From Paracholeplasma manati (lineage in GTDB: Bacteria > Bacillota_I > Bacilli_A > Acholeplasmatales > UBA5453), in contig NZ_JAOVQM010000004.1 in assembly GCF_025742995.1 (NCBI RefSeq), positions 62,001 to 126,000 on the forward strand: 64,000 nucleotides of DNA, in the 5' to 3' direction. The notes beneath the pieces are model-generated. The model was given only the letters and a program-made list of their open reading frames with translations. It was not told the origin of the DNA and searched no databases. Position numbers and translations under genes: made by a program. Shown here one piece after another: positions 35,077 to 44,012 of this stretch (within the stretch, counting starts at the first letter, position 1; every line of letters starts with the position of its first letter).

Positions 35077-37485
35077 ATGTCAAATATATTTGAAAATGCG
35101 TCTACGTTTAAGAAAGCATTCATCGAACAAGTGGAAAAGACATATGCACTCGATTTTAAAGAATCCAGTAGTTATCAACAATATGTCGCTCTAGGGACTT
35201 TACTCAAAGAGCACATTTCACTCGACTGGAAAGAAACCAAGAAAATCGAAGCGGATCAACGTCAAGTCTACTATTTCTCGATGGAGTTTTTGATGGGACG
35301 TATGATTACCAATAACTTAATGAATGCAGGGGTTTATGATGTCGTTAAATCGGCGTTTGATGACCTCGGATTAGACATCAATGAAATCGAACACAAAGAA
35401 ACCGATGCCGGGTTAGGCAACGGTGGCTTGGGTCGTTTAGCGGCTTGTTTCATGGACTCTGTCGCTGCTTTAGCATTACCAGTCCATGGTAACTGCATCC
35501 GCTATCGCTACGGATTCTTTAAACAAAAAATCGAAAATGGCTATCAAGTAGAATACCCTGACCGTTGGTTAAAAGACATCCACGTTTGGGAAGTCAGACG
35601 CGATGAAGAAGCGGTAGATATTCCATTTTATGGGTATATCGAACTATCTGTAACCGATGGTAAGCTCAATGTGTTCCACCGCAATGCCGAATACGTTAAA
35701 GCTGTACCATATGATGTGCCAATTGTTGGGTATAACAACCAAGTCGTAAACACCCTACGTCTATGGAGTGCTGAACCCAGTGACCGCTATCAAAATCAAG
35801 GTGGCACATTTGATTACCATAAGAAATTAAGACAAATTTCGGAAATGCTTTACCCAAATGATGATACCGATGAAGGTAAAATCTTAAGACTTAAACAACA
35901 ATACTTATTCTCAAGTGCAGGGGTTAACGCTGTCATCAAAAAACACAAGAAGTTGTTTGGTACTTTAGAAAACCTAGCAGAAAAAGCGGTATTCCATATC
36001 AACGATACCCACCCAACGTTAATCATTCCTGAATTGATGCGTATTTTGGTCGATGAAGAATCGATGGAATGGGATCATGCTTGGGATATCACCAAGCGTT
36101 GTGTCGCTTATACCAACCATACCATCTTAGCAGAAGCGTTGGAAAAATGGCCAATCCGTCTATTCCAACCCCTATTACCAAGAATTTATACCATCACAGA
36201 AGAAATCAACCGTCGTTTTGAAATTGAACTCAAACAACGCTTTGGCGATAATGCGAGAGAAGTTGAAAACATGCAAATCCTTAAAAATGGCATGGTTCAC
36301 ATGGCTAATTTAGCGATTGTTGGGTCATTTTCAGTGAATGGGGTTGCACAACTGCATACCGATATCTTAAAAGACATCGAAATGCGTGATTTTGCCCAAT
36401 ACTATCCGAACAAGTTTAACAATAAAACCAACGGGATTACCCACCGTCGTTGGGTCTTACAATCCAATCCGGAAATCGTATCGATTTTAAAAGACACCAT
36501 CGGGGATGGTTGGATTACCGACACCTCAAAATTGGAAGGTTTGGTTCAATTCGCCGATGACGCATCGGTCCAAAAACGTTTTGAAGCGATGAAACTGGCT
36601 AGAAAACAAGCTTTAGCCGATAAGATTTATAAGGAACAAGGCGTAAAACTCAACCCGCATGCGATATTCGATATCCAAGTCAAACGTCTTCATGAATACA
36701 AACGTCAATTGATGAATGCTTTACACATCATGTATCTATACAATGAGTTGAAGTCAAACCCAGAAATGCGTAAACAATTCTACCCACAAAACTTTATTTT
36801 TGGTGCGAAAGCTGCACCGACTTATTGGTTTGCGAAAAAGGTCATCAAACTCATCAATACGATTGCTGAAAAAGTCAATAATGACCCTGAAACCAATGAC
36901 TTATTAAAAGTGGTCTTTGTTGAAGATTATAATGTTACCTATGCAGAAACCATCATGCCGGCTGCCGATTTGTCTGAACAAATCTCAACAGCGTCAAAAG
37001 AAGCTTCTGGTACTGGGAACATGAAGTTTATGATGAATGGTGCGATTACCATTGGTACCCTAGATGGTGCAAACGTTGAAATCGCTGATTTTGTCGGTCA
37101 AGAAAACATCATTATCTTTGGTCTAAATGCCAAAGAAGTCACAGATATCTATAAAAAAGGCAATTATCAACCGTATGAAATGTATCAAAGAGATCCAAGA
37201 ATCAAGAAAGTCTTAGACCAATTGACCAATGGATTCTTCACCAATGTACAACCCAATGAGTTTGAAGAAATTAGAAGAAACCTACTAGACAGAGATGTCT
37301 ACTTGGTACTTAAAGATTTCGATGCCTATGTGGCAGCCCAAGCCAAAGCCAATAAGCTTTATCAAAACAGAGCAGCATGGCTCAAAATGTCGATCATGAA
37401 TACAGCGAAATCTGGATTCTTCTCCACCGATAGAACGATGGAAGAGTATAACAAAGACATTTGGCACGTCAATAAAATTAAATAA
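35077..37485 (+). CDS. glgP: Glycogen/maltodextrin phosphorylase
   Basis: GlgP releases glucose-1-phosphate from alpha-1,4 glucans using pyridoxal phosphate. The 802-residue protein is full length for the family. Near the N-terminus it has YYFSMEFLMGR and GNGGLGRLAACFMDS. The PLP site EQISTASKEASGTGNMKFMMNGA is split by the cofactor Lys (about residue 640) in SKEASGTGNMK. QVKRLHEYKRQ and GAKAAPTYWFAKKVI are also typical. Together with the upstream branching enzyme it forms a glucan storage/use module. A bidirectional terminator follows. Confidence 0.96.
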   Translation: MSNIFENASTFKKAFIEQVEKTYALDFKESSSYQQYVALGTLLKEHISLDWKETKKIEADQRQVYYFSMEFLMGRMITNNLMNAGVYDVVKSAFDDLGLDINEIEHKETDAGLGNGGLGRLAACFMDSVAALALPVHGNCIRYRYGFFKQKIENGYQVEYPDRWLKDIHVWEVRRDEEAVDIPFYGYIELSVTDGKLNVFHRNAEYVKAVPYDVPIVGYNNQVVNTLRLWSAEPSDRYQNQGGTFDYHKKLRQISEMLYPNDDTDEGKILRLKQQYLFSSAGVNAVIKKHKKLFGTLENLAEKAVFHINDTHPTLIIPELMRILVDEESMEWDHAWDITKRCVAYTNHTILAEALEKWPIRLFQPLLPRIYTITEEINRRFEIELKQRFGDNAREVENMQILKNGMVHMANLAIVGSFSVNGVAQLHTDILKDIEMRDFAQYYPNKFNNKTNGITHRRWVLQSNPEIVSILKDTIGDGWITDTSKLEGLVQFADDASVQKRFEAMKLARKQALADKIYKEQGVKLNPHAIFDIQVKRLHEYKRQLMNALHIMYLYNELKSNPEMRKQFYPQNFIFGAKAAPTYWFAKKVIKLINTIAEKVNNDPETNDLLKVVFVEDYNVTYAETIMPAADLSEQISTASKEASGTGNMKFMMNGAITIGTLDGANVEIADFVGQENIIIFGLNAKEVTDIYKKGNYQPYEMYQRDPRIKKVLDQLTNGFFTNVQPNEFEEIRRNLLDRDVYLVLKDFDAYVAAQAKANKLYQNRAAWLKMSIMNTAKSGFFSTDRTMEEYNKDIWHVNKIK

Positions 37486-37487
37486 TG

Positions 37488-37524
37488 AAAAAGCGTCTAA
37501 TGGATTTTTCCATAGACGCTTTTC
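37488..37524. terminator. Bidirectional terminator
   Basis: AAAAGCGTCTA (37489-37499) pairs with TAGACGCTTTT (37513-37523), with inner ATGG/CCA pairing. A/T tracts flank both sides. It lies between the convergent glgP and ABC-2 permease genes. Confidence 0.85.
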
Positions 37525-37525
37525 T

Positions 37526-38695
37526 TTATTTATTAAACATGATTTTTTCAGAATTAAACATTCGTGTCAGCAACCATGTGCCTAAACCAACCAATACCAA
37601 GTTGATCACGATGGTGATGAATAGGTGTAAGTAATTTACCGATAACCCCAGGATAAAACCAATGGATTGAACTGAATTGTAAACAGGGATGAAATACATC
37701 AGGGTATCTGTGGTGCTTGATCCTAACATGCTCGATATCCCAACCAACATGATGATGATCATGAAAGGCATAGCCAGTGAAGATGCTTCCTTGATGGTTT
37801 TTGCGTATGCACTGATGATGGAAATCAACACAACAAAGATGAGAACGGTAGAGATGATTACACTGAATAGTAAAACGTACGTACCAACATCATACATGGC
37901 CATGGTGAAATCTTCACCGATGAGTTTTGGTAAGGATAGCATGAGTCCGATAAAACTAGATGCGGCACTGGCCAAAGCGGTGATGGATAGTGCGATGATT
38001 TTACCCAAGGCAATTTCACTTCGCTTCGTCGGTGTGGTTAATAGGGTTGTGATGGTTCCGCGTTCTTTTTCACCGGCAATCGATTCGCTTGCGATGCTCA
38101 AGGAAGCTGTGAATAGGAAAGTAATGAGCAAAAATGGCACCAACATCGTTACAAATTGAATCGACATATCGGTTGCACTCGCGAGATTATAAGGGATAGC
38201 GTCTCGATTGATGTCAAACTTATTGGTTATGGTCGATTCGAAGTTATTTAAACTATATAAATAATAATTATAAATGGTGTAAGATTCATTTTTAGAGGTA
38301 TTATGGAATAGTTCAACCTTTGGAGCCATGGTACCTGAAGAGGTGTTATAAGCCATCATGAGGTTGTAAAAGTCAGGTTCATAAATGATCAACAAATCAA
38401 CGGTTTTATCGGCTATCTGAGTTTTGATTGTTGAGATATCCTCAGTCGTGATGACATGAGTTTCAATCGTATAAAGATCGGTTTGATCGATCGGTACGAA
38501 TTCTGTTACTGGATTGATGACGTAGACTTGATAGACATAATCTTCGGGAATGGTATCTGTTTCTTGCATGATAGACCCCATCAACGAGTATAGTAGAAAA
38601 ATCATCAAACCAGGCAATATCAATGTGATGAGCATGCGTCGGTCAGTAAAAAAGCGACGCAATTCTTTTTGAACAATTGTTAGGATGTTTTGCAT
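37526..38695 (-). CDS. ABC-2 type transporter permease (NatB/YhaP-like)
   Basis: This 389-residue protein has one N-terminal helix (about residues 20-42), a large extracytoplasmic domain (about 43-175) and five or six C-terminal helices, the ABC-2 layout of NatB-type exporters. GEKERGTITTLLTTPTKRSE (about residues 207-226) is the conserved coupling segment. Substrate unknown; Na+ or antimicrobial export are common guesses for such systems. Its ATG overlaps the ATPase stop by one base (TAATG). It is the last gene of a four-gene unit controlled by an XRE regulator. Confidence 0.87.
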   Translation of the reverse strand: MQNILTIVQKELRRFFTDRRMLITLILPGLMIFLLYSLMGSIMQETDTIPEDYVYQVYVINPVTEFVPIDQTDLYTIETHVITTEDISTIKTQIADKTVDLLIIYEPDFYNLMMAYNTSSGTMAPKVELFHNTSKNESYTIYNYYLYSLNNFESTITNKFDINRDAIPYNLASATDMSIQFVTMLVPFLLITFLFTASLSIASESIAGEKERGTITTLLTTPTKRSEIALGKIIALSITALASAASSFIGLMLSLPKLIGEDFTMAMYDVGTYVLLFSVIISTVLIFVVLISIISAYAKTIKEASSLAMPFMIIIMLVGISSMLGSSTTDTLMYFIPVYNSVQSIGFILGLSVNYLHLFITIVINLVLVGLGTWLLTRMFNSEKIMFNK

Positions 38696-39468
38696 TAGAA
38701 GTTACCTCCATGAGATGCGTATAAACTGAAGAAGAGGGTTTCAAGATCAGATGTTTTTAATATTTCTGATACGGTATTGGTATAGACCATTTCACCATCA
38801 ATGATGATGCCAACGCGGTCACATAACTTTTCAACCAAACTAAAAATATGGGTAGATAAAATGATGGTTTTTCCCTGGTTTTTTAAATCGATGAGGAAAT
38901 CAGTGACGGTTTTCGCTGTGATGATGTCTAGCCCATTGGTAGGTTCATCAAATATGATGATGTCTGGGTCATGCGCAATGGAAATGGCTAAAGATACTTT
39001 TTGTTTCATCCCTGTGGATAAATCTGAAACCTTCACTTCACAAAAAGGGTGGATACCAAATTGATCAAATAGCATTTGTTTTCGTGTCTTAATGGTTGTT
39101 TCAGGAATCCCATGTAGCCTAGAAAAATAATCAAACAAGTAATTGGGTGTGAAAAAATCTTCAAGTTTGAGTTCGCTGGTCAAAAAACCAATACGTCGTC
39201 TGACTTCAGCTGGGTCTTTGACCACAGAAAAGCCTTGGATCAGGACGTCACCTGTATCGGGTTTTATGAGCGAGCTCGCAATACGTAGTGTCGTGGTTTT
39301 ACCAGCACCATTGGGCCCTAATAACCCATAAATTTCGCCTTCATAAGCATCGAAGGATAGCGACTTAACAGCGACTTTTTTGGTTTCCTTGGTCTTCAAA
39401 ATCTTTTGTTGTTTTTTGGATAAATTAAATGTTTTAGTGATGTCTTTTACAGAAAATAGTACATTCAT
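38695..39468 (-). CDS. ABC transporter ATP-binding protein (NatA-like)
   Basis: This 257-residue ABC ATPase has Walker A GPNGAGKTT, Q-loop region IGFLTSE, signature LSTGMKQK, Walker B IIFDEPTNGLD and H-loop STHIF. The N-terminal part contains an unusual Lys-rich insertion (KKQQKILKTKETKKVAVK) between the first strand and Walker A, as in NatA/CcmA-type exporters. It energises the permease encoded next. The ATG is preceded by GGAGACCTC-type sequence 12 nt after the upstream membrane-protein gene. Confidence 0.9.
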   Translation of the reverse strand: MNVLFSVKDITKTFNLSKKQQKILKTKETKKVAVKSLSFDAYEGEIYGLLGPNGAGKTTTLRIASSLIKPDTGDVLIQGFSVVKDPAEVRRRIGFLTSELKLEDFFTPNYLFDYFSRLHGIPETTIKTRKQMLFDQFGIHPFCEVKVSDLSTGMKQKVSLAISIAHDPDIIIFDEPTNGLDIITAKTVTDFLIDLKNQGKTIILSTHIFSLVEKLCDRVGIIIDGEMVYTNTVSEILKTSDLETLFFSLYASHGGNF

Positions 39469-39480
39469 AAGAGGTCTCCT

Positions 39481-39891
39481 TTAGTATTTTCTTTTATAAT
39501 AGATGTTTAAAATCAGCATGATGATGTATTCAATGACAAAGAAACCTGCCAATGTTACAGATACCATATAAGTGGATTCAATCATACCAAACACAATGAT
39601 GAGAATCACAACACCCCAATATTGAATCATGAAGGTGGTTGACATCACTTTACCGCGAATCATCATCAACCGTTCATCTTGTTCTGCAATCTTACTTTCT
39701 TTCATAAAGGACTTATTGAAAAGAAGTATACTCGATAGTACCAATATGGTGATGCCAAACGATAATGTGAAACCACTGAGGTAACTGGTTAGAAAATCAA
39801 ATTGAATGTTCAGTAAAAATACGATGATGGAAACCATGCCGATAATTCTAAATGTTTCTAGATAAGTTTTTGTAAAAAAATGGTCTTTCAT
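39481..39891 (-). CDS. Four-helix membrane protein of an ABC-2/XRE operon, unknown
   Basis: This 136-residue protein has four hydrophobic segments (about residues 14-32, 38-56, 84-104, 108-128), with a charged central loop containing EQDERLMMIRGK. The loop resembles small DUF2178-like membrane proteins that travel with XRE regulators and ABC exporters. I cannot assign a function. GAGGAGG lies before the ATG inside the end of the XRE gene. Its place between regulator and transporter suggests an accessory or sensor subunit. Confidence 0.65.
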   Translation of the reverse strand: MKDHFFTKTYLETFRIIGMVSIIVFLLNIQFDFLTSYLSGFTLSFGITILVLSSILLFNKSFMKESKIAEQDERLMMIRGKVMSTTFMIQYWGVVILIIVFGMIESTYMVSVTLAGFFVIEYIIMLILNIYYKRKY

Positions 39892-39893
39892 GA

Positions 39894-40091
39894 TTATGCC
39901 TCCTCAAAAATAAAGATGTCTTCTACAGCAAGATTAAAATATCTCGCAATTTTTATGGCTAATATGATCGAAGGATTATATTTGCCCGTTTCAATGGAAC
40001 TGATGGTTTGTCTTGATACACCTATCGCTTCTGCAAATGTTTCTTGTTTGACATTGTATTGTTTTCTAAGTGCTTCCAGTCGATTTTGCAT
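39894..40091 (-). CDS. XRE-family regulator (single HTH domain)
   Basis: This 65-residue protein is almost only a helix-turn-helix: QETFAEAIGVSRQTISSIET spans helices 2 and 3, followed by GKYNPSIILAIKIARYF. It is the short YozG/Cro-like type that binds as a dimer. AGGAGGGG precedes the ATG. It is the first gene of the ABC-2 operon, and two matching 18-bp palindromes flank the promoter upstream, so it very probably controls its own operon. Confidence 0.88.
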   Translation of the reverse strand: MQNRLEALRKQYNVKQETFAEAIGVSRQTISSIETGKYNPSIILAIKIARYFNLAVEDIFIFEEA

Positions 40092-40103
40092 AAGCCCCTC
40101 CTA

Positions 40104-40167
40104 TGTCAAGTTAACTTTACACAACTACTATAGCATCCTATAAAAATAATGTCAAGCATACTTTACA
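40104..40167 (-). promoter_or_regulatory. Promoter of the XRE/ABC-2 operon with two operator palindromes
   Basis: Minus strand: TTGACA (40155-40150) and TATAGT (40132-40127) are 17 bp apart. Two 18-bp near-palindromes of the form TGTNAAG-N4-CTTNACA occur at 40150-40167, containing the -35, and at 40104-40121, downstream of the -10, with centres 46 bp apart. Their half-sites are identical. This is the expected layout for dimer repression by the adjacent XRE regulator. Confidence 0.75.
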
Positions 40168-40170
40168 AGA

Positions 40171-40196
40171 AAAAACTAGACATTGGCTGTCTAGTT
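40171..40196 (-). terminator. Terminator of the HAD gene (minus strand)
   Basis: On the minus strand ACTAGACA pairs with TGTCTAGT and is followed by TTTTTTCTTG. The TAG stop codon of the HAD gene lies within the stem. Confidence 0.75.
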
Positions 40197-41009
40197 TGAT
40201 TGGATGTATTGTTTTAAGTATTCGATGACACCATCTTCAGTGTTGGGTTGATCTGTGATGGCTTTCGCAACCGCTTTGACCTCTTCATGCGCATTGGCCA
40301 TGGCTACCCCATGATGAACCACTTGCAACATATCGATATCGTTTTTACCATCACCAAAGGCGATGACTTGATCCGGTTCAAAACCATAGAATTGACGGAC
40401 AAATTCGACGGCCTCCCCTTTTGAAGTGCGTTTTTGATAGATTTCAAAGATGGCGTTTTTAGCATCACTACCCCAATCTCTAAAGTTGAGGACATCTTCG
40501 CATTCATTTAAGATGAAATGCTCAAACGCAGTTTTATAGGCGACATCGATGATATACATGAGCCCAGAGGGTTCAGGGTTCGTTGGGCTGGTAAATGGGC
40601 CTTCAACGAAGAAGGTTTCTTCGGTTTCATGATATAGCCAATTCAGACGATCGGTTGGTTTATAGACATATAACCCATTATCGACACTATAAAATGCTGT
40701 ACGCGTAAATGGCTCCGCATAAATGAAGAGTTTATCCACCACCCGTTTAGGGATGGTGAGTGTCATTTTCTTAAAATGTGGATCTCTAGGATTTTCGATT
40801 GAACCGCCATTATCCGTTATTAACGGGGTATCTAATTCGAGGGTCTGATAATAGTGGTAACAACCTCTAAATGGACGACCTGTCGCAATAATCACTTTGT
40901 GGCCTTCTTTAGCACGTTGTTTTAAGTAGTTTGTAGTTGTGTCTGATAGTTCAGAATTGGCATTCAATAGTGTGCCATCTAAATCGCAGACAATCATTAA
41001 TTGTTTCAT
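40191..41009 (-). CDS. HAD-superfamily (Cof-type) phosphatase
   Basis: This 272-residue protein has HAD motif I VCDLDGTLLN at the N-terminus, motif II ATGRP, and motifs III/IV SKGEAV and FGDGKNDIDML, with a C2-type cap between. It is a second member of the same subclass as the gene at 2874, and its substrate is unknown. The ATG at 41009 has GGTGATG upstream and places motif I at the usual position; the frame is open nine codons further without a better start. It is a single-gene unit with its own terminator. Confidence 0.87.
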   Translation of the reverse strand: MKQLMIVCDLDGTLLNANSELSDTTTNYLKQRAKEGHKVIIATGRPFRGCYHYYQTLELDTPLITDNGGSIENPRDPHFKKMTLTIPKRVVDKLFIYAEPFTRTAFYSVDNGLYVYKPTDRLNWLYHETEETFFVEGPFTSPTNPEPSGLMYIIDVAYKTAFEHFILNECEDVLNFRDWGSDAKNAIFEIYQKRTSKGEAVEFVRQFYGFEPDQVIAFGDGKNDIDMLQVVHHGVAMANAHEEVKAVAKAITDQPNTEDGVIEYLKQYIQSN

Positions 41010-41073
41010 TTCATCACCGTTTATATTATCGCACATTTAGGGTTAAAAACCTAGTCTTAAAAAACAGACCTCC

Positions 41074-41095
41074 AAAAGATAATTCTTTATCTTTT
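41074..41095. other. Perfect palindrome in a divergent intergenic region
   Basis: AAAAGATAA (41074-41082) and TTATCTTTT (41087-41095) form a 9-bp perfect inverted repeat with a 4-base spacer. It lies between divergent genes, so it has no upstream transcript to terminate. It overlaps the expected -35 region of the downstream gene, so an operator is possible. Confidence 0.4.
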
Positions 41096-41108
41096 ATAGC
41101 GGTTAAGG

Positions 41109-41114
41109 TATAAT
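41109..41114 (+). promoter_or_regulatory. -10 box of the ftsK operon
   Basis: TATAAT lies 23 nt before the first ATG of the six-gene operon, with AAGGATGTGAG between. The -35 would fall in the palindrome at 41074-41095. Confidence 0.5.
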
Positions 41115-41137
41115 TAAACCAGTAAGGATGTGAGAAA

Positions 41138-41929
41138 ATGGACTGGCAACAATTCTTTTCATTTAGACTAGAACTGGGTTATCTCGGTATTTTTTTCGCT
41201 GGTGTCATGTTTGGATTTCTCTTCCTCTTGTTATTTTATTTCTACACCGTTTTACAAACCATGCGAAACAAGAACTTTTATAAGAAGGCCATTGAACCGG
41301 ATATCGATGCGGAAGAAATCAAAATTTTGATTAAAGATGCACAAGAACAGTTTAAAAATAAGAAAGATCGTGATGATGCTGGCTTGGTCAACCATCTACG
41401 TTCAATCGCTTTAGAATTGTCAAAAGACATCGCCACCAAATTCTACCCATCCTCTAAATACCCACTGCTTGAACTCACCATTCAAGAAACCCTATTGTTG
41501 GGGCATTATATCACAGACCGTGTGGATCGACTATTTGATGCGAAACTATTAAAAATTTTTAGAGGTAAAACCCTCGCATCTTTAATGTCTTTGTATGAAG
41601 TGAAGGAAAAAGTCGATGATTCGGCTGTGATGAAAGTCGAAAAGAAGTTCAAAGTAAGAAAACGCATTGGCGATATTTTTTCAGCCATCAATATCGCAAA
41701 CCCGGCATACTGGATTAAAAAAGTCACGGTGGACAAATTAACCCAAACCATCATTGTTAAAATTTGTCTGGCAATCATTGGGATTGTCGGTGAAGAAACC
41801 TATAAAATTTACAGTAAAAATGTCTTTGAAGTTGAAAAAGTCATTGATACTGGTGTCGATGGTCTCTATGAGTCCATTCAAACAGATACAGAGAAGGAGG
41901 ACATAGACGATGAGCTTGTTCAACCGTAA
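41138..41929 (+). CDS. Membrane-anchored protein upstream of ftsK, unknown
   Basis: This 263-residue protein has one strong N-terminal transmembrane segment (about residues 16-42), a charged helical body, and a moderately hydrophobic stretch near residues 205-220 (TIIVKICLAIIGIVG). The C-terminus is acidic. I recognise no family. It overlaps ftsK by 20 nt and is the first gene of the operon. The FtsK protein here has no membrane segments of its own, so this protein is a candidate membrane partner. That role is inference from position. Confidence 0.65.
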   Translation: MDWQQFFSFRLELGYLGIFFAGVMFGFLFLLLFYFYTVLQTMRNKNFYKKAIEPDIDAEEIKILIKDAQEQFKNKKDRDDAGLVNHLRSIALELSKDIATKFYPSSKYPLLELTIQETLLLGHYITDRVDRLFDAKLLKIFRGKTLASLMSLYEVKEKVDDSAVMKVEKKFKVRKRIGDIFSAINIANPAYWIKKVTVDKLTQTIIVKICLAIIGIVGEETYKIYSKNVFEVEKVIDTGVDGLYESIQTDTEKEDIDDELVQP

Positions 41930-44012
41930 AGCCTATACAGAATTCGTTAAGAAAGACTTTCAAGGGTTCAAAATTCATCAATTCGTCAAAATTGAAGGCT
42001 TAAAACAACAAGGCCACAAAAAGTTCAAATCCTCTGAATTCATTTCTCCGATTTTTGGATTGTCTGTTAAAGATGAAACGGTCGCACCATTTGTGATTCG
42101 AAATACAGGTGATGTGAAAAAACGTTATGATGCTTTCCGAACAAAACCGATGACAGATTTATCCGAATATGCAGAGTTTAAGTCGACCATTTTAAGCAAT
42201 CAAGACCGTAGAAATATTTTTGGTCAAGACGCTGTGATCAATACCGAACGTAAATATGAAGACCAACGTAAGAAGACCGTTGAACTTGAAGTACCCTTCA
42301 TTCAAAAAGCAAAAGAAGTCCCAACATTTACAAATCCTACCCCACAAAAAACCATCATTGAAGATCGTGTGGTTTCTAGTGACTTTGACTATATGGAAAC
42401 AAAACCACAACCTCAAACAGTGGATGTGGTGAAAAAGACCGATGTGCTATTCGATCGATTTAACCCTAAAGTCGCAGATAGTCCGATTGTTAATCCAGAC
42501 TATAGCTATGAAAAACCGGTTAAAACCCCTGAAAAAGTGGAAAAAACAATACAGGTACCTATGGAAGAGGCACCAAAACCAAGTTTTGTTCGACCGAATA
42601 GACCTTATAAGTTCCCAACGGTAGATATGTTTTCAAAAGTCCATCGTGACCAAGATGCGAGACCGGCTTGGTTGGTGGCACAAGAAACGACTGTTAATGA
42701 AACGCTATTACAATTTTCAGTTCCGGGTCATGTGCACAACATCACCAAAGGGCCAACCGTTACTCGCCATGAAATCGAATTAGAACCAGGCGTTAATGTC
42801 AAAGAAGTCAACCGCATCAAAGATAACTTGATGATGAATTTAGCGGCGAAATCGTTAAGAATTGAAGCACCGATTCCAGGTAAAGCTTATGTGGGTTTGG
42901 AAATTCCAAATGCGATCCCTGAAATCGTTGCTTATGGAAATGTGGTCGATCATCCAGACTTCATGGATGACCAAAGTCACCCATTAAAAGTCGCGCTAGG
43001 CGTCGATATCGATGGTAAAAACATTTACGCAGACATCGCGAAAATGCCGCATTGTTTGATCGCAGGTGCAACCAACTCCGGTAAATCTGTTTGTGTGAAC
43101 ACCATCATTGTGTCGTTATTGATGAAGAATCACCCAGATGACTTAAAATTCATCTTAATCGACCCTAAAATGGTTGAATTATCGATGTACAATGATTTAC
43201 CTCACTTAATAACACCGGTCATCACAGACCCTAAAATGGCTGCAACCGCGCTCTCTTGGGCGGTCGAAGAAATGGACAAACGTTTCATGACTTTCGCAAC
43301 CAACCGTGCCAAAGATATCAAAGGGTACAATGAACGCGCCAAAGAAGATCCTACATTAGAAAAAATGCCATATATCGTCATCGTCATCGATGAATTGGCA
43401 GACCTCATGATGGTATCTGCGAACGATGTTGAAGAAGCCATCCAACGCATTACCCAAAAAGCAAGAGCGGCTGGTATCCACTTATTGGTTGCGACACAAC
43501 GTCCAACAACCGATGTCGTCAAAGGTACCATCAAAGCCAACATCCCATCACGTATCGCCTTTAGAGTCGCTTCTTATGTGGACTCTACAACCATTTTAGA
43601 TGGGGCTGGTGCAGAATCGTTATTGGGTAAAGGGGACATGTTATTCAAAGAAACCGAACGTCCAATCCGTCTCCAAGGTGCATTTTTGAAGGACAGTGAA
43701 ATTGAACGTATTACCGATTTTATTCGTGATCAAATGCCACCGAATTTCTTATTCGATCACGATTCATTGAGAACATTTACCATTAAGAAGGAATCCGCTG
43801 CCTCAGATGATTTGATGTATCCTGTCGCTCAATTTGTCGTACGCGAAAACAACGCCTCCATCAATGCCATTCAAAAAGAATTTGGCATTGGTTTTAACCG
43901 TGCCCAACGCATTGTCGAACTCTTAGAAGAACAAGGCATTGTCTCTAAAAATGAAGGCACGAAAGCCCGTCAAGTCTTAGTGACGATGGCAGAATTGGAA
44001 AATATGTTATGA
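41910..44012 (+). CDS. ftsK: FtsK/SpoIIIE-type DNA translocase without membrane domain
   Basis: This 700-residue protein has the C-terminal translocase motor: an alpha/beta RecA-like domain with Walker A GATNSGKS (about residue 386), Walker B IVIDELADLMM (about residue 490) and VATQRPTTDVVKG, then the winged-helix gamma domain (YPVAQFVVRENN to the end) that reads polar DNA sequences. The first 230 residues form a charged, Pro/Lys-rich linker with no hydrophobic helix, whereas FtsK and SpoIIIE normally start with four membrane helices. It should pump DNA during chromosome segregation. AAGGAGG precedes the ATG within the upstream gene, so this start looks real. It overlaps lepB by 4 nt (ATGA). 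Confidence 0.92.
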   Translation: MSLFNRKAYTEFVKKDFQGFKIHQFVKIEGLKQQGHKKFKSSEFISPIFGLSVKDETVAPFVIRNTGDVKKRYDAFRTKPMTDLSEYAEFKSTILSNQDRRNIFGQDAVINTERKYEDQRKKTVELEVPFIQKAKEVPTFTNPTPQKTIIEDRVVSSDFDYMETKPQPQTVDVVKKTDVLFDRFNPKVADSPIVNPDYSYEKPVKTPEKVEKTIQVPMEEAPKPSFVRPNRPYKFPTVDMFSKVHRDQDARPAWLVAQETTVNETLLQFSVPGHVHNITKGPTVTRHEIELEPGVNVKEVNRIKDNLMMNLAAKSLRIEAPIPGKAYVGLEIPNAIPEIVAYGNVVDHPDFMDDQSHPLKVALGVDIDGKNIYADIAKMPHCLIAGATNSGKSVCVNTIIVSLLMKNHPDDLKFILIDPKMVELSMYNDLPHLITPVITDPKMAATALSWAVEEMDKRFMTFATNRAKDIKGYNERAKEDPTLEKMPYIVIVIDELADLMMVSANDVEEAIQRITQKARAAGIHLLVATQRPTTDVVKGTIKANIPSRIAFRVASYVDSTTILDGAGAESLLGKGDMLFKETERPIRLQGAFLKDSEIERITDFIRDQMPPNFLFDHDSLRTFTIKKESAASDDLMYPVAQFVVRENNASINAIQKEFGIGFNRAQRIVELLEEQGIVSKNEGTKARQVLVTMAELENML

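Noticed and set aside
37689-38159. A 156-codon open frame on the plus strand
   Set aside because: It is antisense to the helices of the ABC-2 permease and its composition reflects the reverse of hydrophobic codons.
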